Shown here in pieces: positions 9,187 through 17,661 of a stretch of 64,000 nucleotides of DNA. Below the pieces are notes generated by a model that saw only the letters and a program-made list of their open reading frames with translations, made no database searches and was not told the origin of the DNA. The stretch's first letter is position 1. Every line of letters starts with the position of its first letter. The translations under genes and the position numbers were made by a program. Origin of the DNA: Hydrogenophaga pseudoflava NBRC 102511 (GTDB lineage: Bacteria; Pseudomonadota; Gammaproteobacteria; Burkholderiales; Burkholderiaceae_C); contig NZ_BCWQ01000001.1 of NCBI RefSeq assembly GCF_001592285.1, forward strand, positions 434,001-498,000, written 5' to 3'.

Positions 9187-10896
9187 ATGACGAACCCTGC
9201 CGCCACCAGCGCCGCACCCGCCGGCCTGCGCCCTCACCACCGCTTCTGGCCGCGCCGGCTGCCACACGCGATCACGCCGCCGGCCACCTCGCTCTGGTTC
9301 AACCTGGAGGTCAGTGCCAGGCGCTATCCGGACAAGCCGGCCCTGGTGTTTTTCGACCGCAGCACCTCGTACCGCGAACTGCTCGAACAGGCCGAGCGTC
9401 TGGCGGCCCACCTGCACGCGCAGGGTGTGAAGGCCGGCGACCGGGTCATCCTGTTCATGCAGAACTGTCCGCAGTGGGTGGTGGCGCACTACGCCATCCT
9501 GCGAGCCAACGCGGTGGTGGTGCCGGTCAATCCGATGAACCGGGCCGAGGAGCTCAAGCACTACATCACCGATCCGGATGTGAAGGTGGCCATCGCGGCC
9601 GCCGATCTGGCGGGCGACCTGCTCAAGGCCAGCGCCGAACTGCCCGAGGCGCAACGGCTGTCGCATCTGGTGGTGGCCCACTACCACGACGCCATCGGAC
9701 CGGACGCCGACATCCCCCCGGCCTGGGCGGACTGGCTGGCCACCCGGCACCCCCTGCCGGCGCTGGCGGGCGGCACCGTGGCCGACTGGGCGGACGCACT
9801 GACCTGCAACGCCGCGCCGCCGGTGCACGACCGCAGGCCCGAGGATCTGAGCGTGCTGCCCTACACCAGCGGCACCACGGGCCTGCCCAAGGGCTGCATG
9901 CACACCCACGCGTCGATCATGCACAACGCCGTGGCCGGGCAGTTGTGGACCGGTGGCACGCACGAGAACGTGGCGCTGCTGGTGGTGCCGATGTTCCACA
10001 TCACCGGCATGGTGGTGGGCATGCACTGCGGGGTCTACACCGGCACCACCCTGGTGCTGATGCCGCGCTGGGACCGCGAGCTGGCCGGCCGCCTGATTTC
10101 GCAGTGGAAGGTCACGCACTGGACCAACATCCCCACCATGGTGATCGATCTGCTGGCCAGCCCGCGCTTCGACCAGTACGACCTCTCCAGCCTGGTCTTC
10201 ATCGGTGGCGGTGGCGCCGCCATGCCGCAGGCGGTGGCGCAGCGCCTGTTCGAGCAGTTCGGCCTGCGCTACGCCGAGGGCTATGGCCTGACCGAGACTG
10301 CGGCGCCCTCGCACAACAACCCGGCCGACCACCCCAAGCAGCAGTGCCTGGGCATTCCCTTCCTGAGCGTGGACGCCCGCGTGGTCGACCCCGACACATT
10401 GCAGGAGATGCCGACCGGCGAAGCCGGCGAGATCATCATCCGCGGCCCGCAGGTGTTCAGCGGTTACTGGAAGCGGCCCGATGCGACCGAGGCCGCCTTC
10501 ATCGACTTCAACGGCCGGAAGTACTTCCGCTCAGGCGACCTGGGGCGCGTGGACGAGGATGGCTACTTCTTCATCACCGACCGCCTCAAGCGCATGATCA
10601 ACGCCAGCGGTTTCAAGGTCTGGCCAGCCGAGGTGGAAGCGCTGATGTTCAAGCACCCGGCCATCGCCGAGGCCTGCGTCATCAGCACAAAGGACGACTA
10701 CCGCGGCGAAAGCGTGAAGGCCGTGGTGGTGCTGCGCGACGCCGCCAAGGGCCAGACCACCGAGCAGGACATCATCGACTGGTGCCGAGAGAACATGGCG
10801 GTGTACAAGGCGCCGCGCGTGGTGCAGTTCGTCGACGCGCTGCCCAAGAGCGGCTCGGGCAAGGTGATGTGGCGCCTGCTGCAGGAAAAGGAGTGA
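9187..10896 (+). CDS. AMP-dependent acyl-CoA synthetase/ligase
   Basis: 569 residues, starting at the ATG that follows AGGAGA by six bases; the frame is open further upstream but lacks a ribosome site there. It belongs to the adenylate-forming family: phosphate-binding loop YTSGTTGLPKGC near residue 225, YGLTETAAP, YFRSGDLGRVDEDGYFF with the ribose-binding Asp, and the C-terminal catalytic Lys in GSGKVMWR. It likely activates a fatty or aromatic acid to its CoA thioester. Its chain-length range is not visible from sequence. It is a single gene, convergent with the DUF2189 gene. Confidence 0.88.
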   Translation: MTNPAATSAAPAGLRPHHRFWPRRLPHAITPPATSLWFNLEVSARRYPDKPALVFFDRSTSYRELLEQAERLAAHLHAQGVKAGDRVILFMQNCPQWVVAHYAILRANAVVVPVNPMNRAEELKHYITDPDVKVAIAAADLAGDLLKASAELPEAQRLSHLVVAHYHDAIGPDADIPPAWADWLATRHPLPALAGGTVADWADALTCNAAPPVHDRRPEDLSVLPYTSGTTGLPKGCMHTHASIMHNAVAGQLWTGGTHENVALLVVPMFHITGMVVGMHCGVYTGTTLVLMPRWDRELAGRLISQWKVTHWTNIPTMVIDLLASPRFDQYDLSSLVFIGGGGAAMPQAVAQRLFEQFGLRYAEGYGLTETAAPSHNNPADHPKQQCLGIPFLSVDARVVDPDTLQEMPTGEAGEIIIRGPQVFSGYWKRPDATEAAFIDFNGRKYFRSGDLGRVDEDGYFFITDRLKRMINASGFKVWPAEVEALMFKHPAIAEACVISTKDDYRGESVKAVVVLRDAAKGQTTEQDIIDWCRENMAVYKAPRVVQFVDALPKSGSGKVMWRLLQEKE

Positions 10897-10909
10897 GCGC
10901 CGCTCACTC
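10891..10909. terminator. Bidirectional hairpin at convergent gene ends
   Basis: GAGTGAGCG and CGCTCACTC form a perfect nine-base inverted repeat separated by one base, so the real loop would be 3 to 5 bases. It contains the TGA of the ligase and the reverse TGA of the DUF2189 gene. CTCTTTC follows on the plus side. It could stop transcription from both directions, though it lacks a strong U tract. Confidence 0.45.
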
Positions 10910-11758
10910 TTTCGGGACGATGTGCCTGTACGCGTGCCAGGTGGCGTGACCGATCACCGGCCCGGCCACGAACAGGCCCAGGAACGCCGGCAGCATGGCC
11001 AGCAGGATGATGCCGGTGATCAGCGCGCCCCACAGCAGCATCACGCCCGGGTTCTGCAGGCAGGCGCGGATGCTGGTCAGTCCCGCCGAGATCGCATCGA
11101 CCTGGCGGTCCATGATCATCGGGATCGAGATCACGCTGGTGGTGAAGATCAGGCCTGCGAACACCGCGCCGACGACCGTGTAGGTGACCAGGAAGCCGAT
11201 GTTCTCGGGGTCGATCAGCATCGCCAGGATGTTGGCCTTCTCCGGCATGGTGTTGAAGCTCACCGCAAACACCACCAGCGAGGCGCGGCCCCAGAGCATC
11301 TCCAGGATCAGCAGCACACCCGCGAAGATCGCCATCGTGCCCTTGGTGGACCGCCAGGCCTGCAGCGAGGCGCGCAGCGACGGCCGGTGGTCCTGCGTCT
11401 GCAGGGCCTTGCTGGCGTCGTACAGGCCCAGGCACAGGAACGGGCCCATCAGCAGGAAGCCGGCACTGAGCGCGAGCACGTAGGCCGGTGCGTTCTGGAA
11501 CACGGCCAGCAGCGCATGGCCCATCAGGAAAAAGCACAAGCCGTAGAACAGGCCGATGCGCGGGCAGCGACGGAAGTCTTCCCAGCCCAGCTTCAGCCAG
11601 TGCAGCGGGTCACCGACGGACAGCGTCGCCAGCGGCAGCGAGAACACCGAGGGAGCACGGGCTTCCGCCTCCGCATCCGGTCGTTCGTCGGGGGTCTCCG
11701 CGGTTTCGGCTTCCGGAGCGGAAGCGGGAACAGCATGCGCGTGCAAGGCCTCGGCCAT
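10904..11758 (-). CDS. DUF2189 integral membrane protein
   Basis: 284 residues. A charged, Ala/Glu-rich N-terminus of about 40 residues precedes about six hydrophobic helices. The segment DPLHWLKLGWEDFRRCPRIG and the later MGPFLCLGLYDASK are hallmarks of DUF2189 membrane proteins, sometimes annotated as putative cytochrome c oxidase subunit I-like, whose function is unknown. AAAAGGAGACC precedes the ATG. A perfect FNR-like site lies only 12 bases upstream of the start, suggesting control by oxygen. The gene for a bacteriohemerythrin lies just upstream on the same strand. Confidence 0.85.
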   Translation of the reverse strand: MAEALHAHAVPASAPEAETAETPDERPDAEAEARAPSVFSLPLATLSVGDPLHWLKLGWEDFRRCPRIGLFYGLCFFLMGHALLAVFQNAPAYVLALSAGFLLMGPFLCLGLYDASKALQTQDHRPSLRASLQAWRSTKGTMAIFAGVLLILEMLWGRASLVVFAVSFNTMPEKANILAMLIDPENIGFLVTYTVVGAVFAGLIFTTSVISIPMIMDRQVDAISAGLTSIRACLQNPGVMLLWGALITGIILLAMLPAFLGLFVAGPVIGHATWHAYRHIVPKE

Positions 11759-11769
11759 GGGGTCTCCTT

Positions 11770-11783
11770 TTGATAAAAATCAA
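11770..11783 (-). promoter_or_regulatory. FNR/ANR-type box upstream of DUF2189 gene
   Basis: The minus strand reads TTGATTTTTATCAA, an exact match to the FNR consensus TTGAT-N4-ATCAA. A possible -10 box TATATT overlaps its upstream end. The ATG of the DUF2189 gene is 12 bases away, so a bound regulator would sit on the transcription start and more likely repress than activate. No experiment supports occupancy. Confidence 0.55.
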
Positions 11784-11844
11784 TATAACCATGCGCGCAT
11801 ACTGGGTTTACATGGTTTTCCCGGAGACCCCGGTGCCAGCCGGG

Positions 11845-12288
11845 TCAGGGCGCCGGCGCCGGATGTGTTCTCGTGCGGTGCGTCCGGCGGGCGGGCAGGT
11901 CGCTCTGCACCGAGCGCATGTGCAGGGCCAGCGCGGCGTCCAGGGTCTGGGTGTGTTTGGCGAACCAGACCGCCAGCTCACCCGCCATCTCCCGCACCGC
12001 CGCCACGTTGCCGGCGCGCGCCAGCGCCAGCCCCTCGCGCATGACGTTCAGCACCACCTTGTGCTGCATGATGTGGTTATCTGCGGCGGCAAAACGTGTG
12101 CGCTTCATCCAGTCGTCCTCGCTGCCGAAGTGCCGGACGGTGTGGTCGATGACCGCCGACCAGGCTTGCGGCAGTGTCTCGTCGGGCGCGGTTTGCGCCA
12201 GCGCCAGCAGGTCCACAAAAGTGTGGTGCACCTCGTCCATGGGCGGGAAGTCCAGCAGCAGTGATTCGGACCATTCAACAGTGTTCAT
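11845..12288 (-). CDS. Bacteriohemerythrin
   Basis: 147 residues forming a single hemerythrin domain. The diiron ligands can be picked out in order: His in MDEVHHTF, His-x3-HF-x2-E in IDHTVRHFGSE, His-x3-His in NHIMQH, and the final His and Asp in WFAKHTQTLD. Such proteins bind oxygen reversibly, storing or delivering it or buffering oxygen and nitric oxide. The last 20 residues are an Arg/Thr/Pro-rich tail without known role. GGAGG is seven bases before the ATG. Confidence 0.9.
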   Translation of the reverse strand: MNTVEWSESLLLDFPPMDEVHHTFVDLLALAQTAPDETLPQAWSAVIDHTVRHFGSEDDWMKRTRFAAADNHIMQHKVVLNVMREGLALARAGNVAAVREMAGELAVWFAKHTQTLDAALALHMRSVQSDLPARRTHRTRTHPAPAP

Positions 12289-12433
12289 TGCGGTACCTCC
12301 GTCTGTTGAAGGCAGCTTGACAGCGTGCGCGCGGCCGATCCTTGATCCAGCGCAGAAATCGCGCGCAGACCAGGCGGGATCCGGCTGCTTTTTTGACCGG
12401 GTTTGCCCTAGCTCAGACCGCTACACTGCTTGC

Positions 12434-13174
12434 ATGACACGCGCCTTCGACCCTCCCTATTCCCCCCTTGCCCAGTCCGACGCCCATCTGGCCCGACAGG
12501 GTTTCAGCCTGCTTGGCGCCAACGATGTGGCGGCATGGCTGGGTGCCTCCATGGCGGATCTGGAGCGGCTGCACGGCGCCTGGAACGATCTGCCCGCGGA
12601 TGGCTATCTGAAGGACGGTGGGCGCTACCGTCGCCGGCGCCACAGTTGCTTCGTGGTGGACGGTGCGCAGGTCATCGAATCACCGCACCGGGCGCACTGG
12701 CAGCCCTTGGAATACAACGCACTGCACGGCGGCATGCAGCGCTGGTTCGAGCCCATGGCAGAACAGACGCGCGCCGATCCGCTGTGGCGGCGCCTCCTGG
12801 TCCGGGTCGGCGAGGCGGTATCGGCGCTGCACGGCGAGCACCCCTGGTATGTGGAGGCGCACCCGTTCCGCATCGACACCACCGATGGCATCGGCCGGCC
12901 CACGCCCGAAGGCGCACACCGCGACGGTGTGGACCTGGTGGCCGTGTTCATGCTCGAACGCCACCGCATCAAGGGCGGTGAGAGCCGGGTCTTCGAAGCC
13001 GAGGGACCGGCCGGTCAGCGCTTCACGCTGACCGATCCGTGGTCGCTGCTGTTGCTGGACGATGCGCGCGTGATCCACGAGACCACGCCGATCCAGCCGC
13101 TGGTGGCGGGCGAGCTGGGCTGGCGGGACACACTGGTGCTGACCTACCGCCGCAACGGATTCCAGGGAGACTGA
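12434..13174 (+). CDS. 2OG-Fe dioxygenase family protein
   Basis: 246 residues of the 2OG-Fe dioxygenase family (PF10014 type). The metal site is suggested by HRDGVDLVAVFML (His and Asp) and the later His in RVIHETTPIQ, with Arg in TYRRNG a candidate 2-oxoglutarate ligand. Family members include free amino-acid hydroxylases such as the isoleucine 4-dioxygenase, but the substrate here is unknown. It stands alone on the plus strand, and its 3' end overlaps that of the convergent YkvA-like gene by 31 bases. Confidence 0.8.
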   Translation: MTRAFDPPYSPLAQSDAHLARQGFSLLGANDVAAWLGASMADLERLHGAWNDLPADGYLKDGGRYRRRRHSCFVVDGAQVIESPHRAHWQPLEYNALHGGMQRWFEPMAEQTRADPLWRRLLVRVGEAVSALHGEHPWYVEAHPFRIDTTDGIGRPTPEGAHRDGVDLVAVFMLERHRIKGGESRVFEAEGPAGQRFTLTDPWSLLLLDDARVIHETTPIQPLVAGELGWRDTLVLTYRRNGFQGD

Positions 13175-13455
13175 GGTTTCGCGCCGCTGGCGCGTGCTTC
13201 TGCATGGTCCCGGATGTTGGCGGGCAGCCGCGACAGCAGCCAGCGCATCGCCATCGGCACGATGACCAGATCGTCGACCACACCCAGCACCGGGATCATC
13301 TCGGGGATCAGGTCGATGGGCGAGAGCAGGTAGAGCACGATGGCCGCCGTGCCGGCCTTGAGCCAGACCGGCGCGTCCGGATGGCCCAGTGCGTACCAGA
13401 GCCGTTTCGCGTCGCCGCGCACGGCCAGCCAGAGCACCGACAGACGTTTCCACAT
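13144..13455 (-). CDS. YkvA-family (DUF1232) small membrane protein
   Basis: 103 residues. The central hydrophobic segment IVLYLLSPIDLIPEMIPVLG with the SPIDLIPE signature identifies DUF1232/YkvA. Function in the family is unknown. The last ten codons overlap the convergent dioxygenase gene. The remainder is soluble and basic, ending NPLRR. Confidence 0.85.
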   Translation of the reverse strand: MWKRLSVLWLAVRGDAKRLWYALGHPDAPVWLKAGTAAIVLYLLSPIDLIPEMIPVLGVVDDLVIVPMAMRWLLSRLPANIRDHAEARASGAKPQSPWNPLRR

Positions 13456-13551
13456 ACGTTCACCTCCAGGTCGCTTGCGGTCCGGGGCACCCGGACTCCA
13501 CCAAGTGTGGGGCGATGGACCGCGTTTGCAAGTGCAAGGTTCCCCGTGCGA

Positions 13552-15006
13552 TCACCGTCGTATTGCGTTGGGAAAGTACATCGCCGTCAGGCTGCGGCTG
13601 TGCACGGGAGAAAAGCCTTCGGCCGCCGCGCCGCTGGCTGCGCCGTAACGCCGCCAGTCCCGCACCCAGTGCAGGGCGTCGCAGATCTCCACCAGACCAA
13701 TCGTCTCGCGGTCGCCGATCAGGATACCGTGCACGCGCAGGCCCAGCCGCTCCTTGGCCTGGCGCAGCGCGGCCAGCGTGGCGAACGTGAGGCCGAACTC
13801 GCCGTCGCTCACGATCAGCACGTCGGCGTCCCGCCAGCCCTGCTGCTGCACCTGTTCGATGGCGCGTTCAATCGGTGTCTGCACGTCGGTGCCGCCGTCG
13901 AAGGCCTGGCCCATCAGGTCCAGCAGCGCGTCCAGGCCGGCGGCGTCGCGCGTCAGCGGCCGCTCCAGCAACTCGCCCGGCCCGCCGAAGGCCAGCAGCC
14001 GGCAGGCGCGGTCGCCCGCGTGGGCGCTGCGCAGGGCCTGCAGCACGCAGGCCTTGGCCACGTTTTCCGGCGCACCCTGCATCGAGCCCGAGGTGTCCAG
14101 GCAGACGATCAGCGGTCCGTGGCCCAGCGGCGCCTCCTGCGGGCGGGCCGTGGCGCCTTCTGGCTGGGGGCGGGGGTTGGGCCGCGGTTCACGCGCCCGG
14201 TCGTCGTAGGTCAGCAGCTGCGCTTCGGCGAAGCGGGCGCGCCACAGGCGGCGCAGCACCGGGTGGGTCAGGTTCAGGCTTTCGCTGCCGGTCATGCGGG
14301 CCAGCGCCCGCGAGCGGTGCACGCCGTCCACCGCGGTGGGTTCGGGCCGCCGCTCGTCGTCGTCCGTGGGCCGCGGCGCCGCCTGGTCGACGGCCTGCGC
14401 CTGCGGCGTGGCGGTGCGCGCCAGCGGCTGGTGGGCGGCCAGCTGGCGCCGGCCCACACCGTCGATGAACTGGGCCAGCGCCGGCAGGCGTTCGAGCAGG
14501 TCGCCGATGCGGCGTGCGTCGGCCCATTCGCGGCGATTGAGTTGGCCTTTGAGGTCGTCCCAGTTCAGGTGCGAGGGGTCGCCCAGCGACTTGAGCAGCG
14601 ACATGGCTTCTTCCCAGCCCTGGCGCTGCAGGGTCCAGTTCTCGCGGAACTCGTCGGCCATGCGCGCGATGGCCTCGGCGCGGGTCTCGTTGGCGGGCCG
14701 TTCGATCAGGCTGTCCAGGTGCCAGAGCAGGCTTTGCAGCATCTGGCGGGTGAGCGAGGTGTTGCCCTGGGTGAGTGCGAGCAGGTCGAGTTCGGTCAGC
14801 AGGCGGCGCAGCGGCGCGACCGCCTCGGGGTCGCCCAGGTCCAGCGCAGCGTCGGGCAGGCGGCCGGCCAGCAGCGCGTCGTGCCAGGGTGCGGCCTGGG
14901 CCAGCCGGGCCTCGGCCGTGCCGCCGCTGCAGACCACCGACCAGCGCCACAGTTCGCGCGCGATGCCGTCGAGGTGGTGGTAGGGGCGGTCGGCGGGGGC
15001 CTTCAT
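13552..15006 (-). CDS. ViaA-like VWA-domain protein
   Basis: 484 residues starting 10 bases after the ravA-like stop. The C-terminal third is a von Willebrand factor A domain: PLIVCLDTSGSMQG holds the metal-ion-dependent adhesion site DxSxS, and DVLIVSDGEFG follows. The N-terminal two thirds are helical, as in E. coli ViaA, the partner of the RavA ATPase. RavA-ViaA in E. coli is linked to respiratory complexes, iron-sulfur biogenesis and aminoglycoside sensitisation. The equivalent role here is inferred from pairing with the adjacent RavA-like gene. Confidence 0.82.
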   Translation of the reverse strand: MKAPADRPYHHLDGIARELWRWSVVCSGGTAEARLAQAAPWHDALLAGRLPDAALDLGDPEAVAPLRRLLTELDLLALTQGNTSLTRQMLQSLLWHLDSLIERPANETRAEAIARMADEFRENWTLQRQGWEEAMSLLKSLGDPSHLNWDDLKGQLNRREWADARRIGDLLERLPALAQFIDGVGRRQLAAHQPLARTATPQAQAVDQAAPRPTDDDERRPEPTAVDGVHRSRALARMTGSESLNLTHPVLRRLWRARFAEAQLLTYDDRAREPRPNPRPQPEGATARPQEAPLGHGPLIVCLDTSGSMQGAPENVAKACVLQALRSAHAGDRACRLLAFGGPGELLERPLTRDAAGLDALLDLMGQAFDGGTDVQTPIERAIEQVQQQGWRDADVLIVSDGEFGLTFATLAALRQAKERLGLRVHGILIGDRETIGLVEICDALHWVRDWRRYGAASGAAAEGFSPVHSRSLTAMYFPNAIRR

Positions 15007-15016
15007 GCCATGGGGT

Positions 15017-16375
15017 TCAGGCTTGCCAGCTGACAGGCGTGGGCACGAACTCGGACGTGTCCTCGGCCAGACGGGGCAGGGCCGCAAAGCCCTCGTGCAA
15101 CTCGGTCAACCGCGCCGCCAGCGCGTCCACCTGCGCGCAACGCTGCGCATGCACGGCCTCAATGCGCGCCATCCACGACGGCGGCAGCCAGCCGTGGGCG
15201 CGCGCCTGCGCGAGCACGACCCCGGCGGTCGCGTGCACCTCGGCCCGCACGCCGTCCAGGCGCTGCTGCACCTCGGCCACCTGCGCGACGCGCGCACGGA
15301 TGTGCAGCGCGCCGTAGCGGCGGTGCGCCCGTTCGCTGGCAATGCGCACGAGTTCGCTCTCGCTGCTCGGCCCGGCGATGGCGCGGGCCAGTGCCAGCTT
15401 GCCGGCGCTGTCGTCCTGTGCGTCGGCCGGGGCGCGGCGTTCCACGTCCAGCTGCTGCTCGAATGCGGTGGCGGCGCGCTCCAGCCCGTCGATGGACAGC
15501 GGCGTGGCCTTCGCCACGGTCAGCAGGAACCAGTCGGTCCAGCCGGGCACCTGGTCCGGGTCGGCGGCCAGGGTGAAGGGCAGCAGCCAGGTGTCCCATG
15601 TCGAGACCTCGCTCGCGTCGCGGCTGGCGGCTTGCACCTGCAGCAGCGCGGCGGTCTGGCGCCAGCGGCGGTCGGAAACGGTCTGCTGAGTGTCCTTCGC
15701 GCGTTCGCGGGCCGAGGACAGCAGGGCAATCACCTCGTCGCCCAGCCGCACGGCCTGGGCTTGTGCGCGCAGCGCCTGCAGCGAAGCCGACGAGAGCTGT
15801 GCATCCGGGTGCGCCTCGCCCTCGGGCAGGGCGGTTTGCAGCAGCGCGGCGAAGTGCGCATCGTCCACCGGTGCCACCGGCACGCGCAGCAGGAAGCGGT
15901 CGTAGAAGGCGTGCAGGCTCTCGTCCTGCGGCACCTCGTTGCTCGCGCCCACCAGGCAGACCAGGGGCACGTCCACGCGGTGTTGTCCGTTGTCGAAGCA
16001 GCGCTCGTGCAGCAGGCCGAGCAGGGTGTTGAGGATGGCCGAGTTGGCCTTGAACACTTCGTCGAGAAACGCGACCTCGGCCGACGGCAGGTAGCCGGCG
16101 GTCAGGCGCTCGTAGCGGTCGTCTTCCAGGGCTTTGAGCGACAGCGGACCGAACAGCTCCTCGGGCACCGAGAAGCGGGTCAGCAGGCGCTCGAAATAGT
16201 GCGCGCCGGGCAGCAGGCGCTGCAGGCGGCGGGCGAGTTCGCTCTTGGCCGTGCCCGGCGGGCCGAGCAGCAGCACGTGTTCACCCGCCAGCGCCGCCAG
16301 CAGCAGCGCCCGGGCGGCCACGTCGCGTTGGAGCAGGCCGCGCTCGAGTTCGTCAATGGCGGCGGTCCAGCGCAT
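15017..16375 (-). CDS. RavA-like MoxR-family AAA+ ATPase
   Basis: 452 residues. Walker A is LLLGPPGTAKSELARRL near residue 40, the RavA-type FGPLSLKALEDDRYERLTAG comes next, Walker B is VAFLDEVFKANSAILNTL, and sensor 1 is VGASNEVPQDESLHA. These stretches follow E. coli RavA more closely than generic MoxR. It probably remodels a target together with the ViaA-like protein encoded directly downstream. It starts 5 bases after the bktB stop, hence one transcript with the thiolase gene. Confidence 0.83.
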   Translation of the reverse strand: MRWTAAIDELERGLLQRDVAARALLLAALAGEHVLLLGPPGTAKSELARRLQRLLPGAHYFERLLTRFSVPEELFGPLSLKALEDDRYERLTAGYLPSAEVAFLDEVFKANSAILNTLLGLLHERCFDNGQHRVDVPLVCLVGASNEVPQDESLHAFYDRFLLRVPVAPVDDAHFAALLQTALPEGEAHPDAQLSSASLQALRAQAQAVRLGDEVIALLSSARERAKDTQQTVSDRRWRQTAALLQVQAASRDASEVSTWDTWLLPFTLAADPDQVPGWTDWFLLTVAKATPLSIDGLERAATAFEQQLDVERRAPADAQDDSAGKLALARAIAGPSSESELVRIASERAHRRYGALHIRARVAQVAEVQQRLDGVRAEVHATAGVVLAQARAHGWLPPSWMARIEAVHAQRCAQVDALAARLTELHEGFAALPRLAEDTSEFVPTPVSWQA

Positions 16376-16380
16376 GACGG

Positions 16381-17565
16381 TCACATCCGCTCGAAGATCG
16401 CCGCGATGCCTTGTCCGCCGCCGATGCACATCGTGACGAGGGCGTAGCGGCCGTTGACGCGTTGCAGTTCGTACAGCGCCTTCACGGTGATCAGCGCGCC
16501 AGTGGCGCCGATGGGGTGGCCCAGCGAAATGCCCGAGCCGTTGGGGTTGACCTTGGCCGGGTCGAGGCCCAGTTCCTTGGTCACGGCGCAGGCCTGGGCG
16601 GCGAAGGCTTCGTTGGCCTCGATCACGTCCAGATCGTTGACCGACAGGCCGGTTTTCTTCAGCACGGCCTGCGTGGCCGAGATCGGGCCCACGCCCATGA
16701 TCTTCGGGTCCAGGCCGGTGTGGGCGTAGCCGACCAGGCGGGCCAGCGGCTTGGCGCCACGGGCCTGCGCGGCCTTGGCGTCCATCAGCACCACGGCCGC
16801 GGCGGCGTCGTTGATGCCCGAGGCGTTGCCGGCGGTGACGGTGCCGTTTTCCTTCAGGAACACCGGCTTGAGCTTGGTCATGTCTTCGAGCTTGCAGCCC
16901 GCGCGGAAGTGTTCATCGGTAGCGTAGGCCACCTCACCCTTTTTGCTCTTGAGCATGACGGGCACGATCTGGTCCTTGAAGCGGCCTTCGGCGGTGGCGC
17001 GCTCGGCGCGGTTGTGGCTTTCCACCGCCAGCGTGTCCTGCATCTCGCGGGTGATGCCGTACTTGGCGGCCACGTTCTCGGCCGTCACGCCCATGTGGAT
17101 GTTGTGGAAGGGGTCGTGCAGGGCGCCGATCATCATGTCCACCATCTCGGTGTCGCCCATGCGGGCACCCCAGCGCATGTTGAGCGACGCGAACGGTGCG
17201 CGGCTCATGCACTCGGCGCCGCCACCGATGGCGACGTCGGTGTCGCCCAGCAGGATGGATTGCGAGGCGCTCACGATGGCCTGCAGACCCGAGCCGCAGA
17301 GGCGGTTGACGTTGAAGGCGGGCGTGCCTTCGGCACAGCCGCCGTTGATGGCGGCCACGCGCGAGAGGTACATGTCCTTGGGTTCGGTGTTCACCACGTG
17401 GCCGAAGACGACGTGGCCGACATCCTTGCCTTCGGTGCCCGCGCGGGCCAGGGCCTCGCGCACGACCAGGGCGCCCAGTTCGGTGGGCGGGCTGTCCTTG
17501 AGGCTGCCGCCAAAGGTACCGATGGCGGTACGGACAGCGCTGACGACGACGACTTCACGGCTCAT
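16381..17565 (-). CDS. bktB: Acetyl-CoA C-acyltransferase (beta-ketothiolase BktB)
   Basis: 394 residues, the normal thiolase length. The nucleophile is Cys90 in RLCGSG, the His is in GHPIGATG and the second Cys is in CIGGGQG. The N-terminus REVVVVSAVRTAIGTFGGSLKD and overall sequence match BktB of Cupriavidus and relatives, which condenses acetyl-CoA with acyl-CoA in polyhydroxyalkanoate synthesis or cleaves 3-ketoacyl-CoA in beta-oxidation. It is the first gene before the ravA/viaA-like pair, a pairing without an obvious biochemical reason. Confidence 0.92.
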   Translation of the reverse strand: MSREVVVVSAVRTAIGTFGGSLKDSPPTELGALVVREALARAGTEGKDVGHVVFGHVVNTEPKDMYLSRVAAINGGCAEGTPAFNVNRLCGSGLQAIVSASQSILLGDTDVAIGGGAECMSRAPFASLNMRWGARMGDTEMVDMMIGALHDPFHNIHMGVTAENVAAKYGITREMQDTLAVESHNRAERATAEGRFKDQIVPVMLKSKKGEVAYATDEHFRAGCKLEDMTKLKPVFLKENGTVTAGNASGINDAAAAVVLMDAKAAQARGAKPLARLVGYAHTGLDPKIMGVGPISATQAVLKKTGLSVNDLDVIEANEAFAAQACAVTKELGLDPAKVNPNGSGISLGHPIGATGALITVKALYELQRVNGRYALVTMCIGGGQGIAAIFERM

Positions 17566-17600
17566 GGAATGCTCCTCTGTGGATGGGGTATGGGGTCAAC

Positions 17601-17641
17601 GGCACATGGTAAGGCCAGCACCCTTACGCCGGCCTTGTGCC
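17601..17641 (-). terminator. Intergenic hairpin after the phosphatase gene
   Basis: GGCACA-TGGT-AAGGCC on one side pairs with GGCCTTGTGCC on the other, leaving a four-base bulge. It lies between the histidine phosphatase stop and bktB start, on the same strand. No T-run follows, so it is at best a weak or factor-dependent terminator. Confidence 0.3.
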
Positions 17642-17661
17642 ACGTCAAGCAGAAGACAGGC

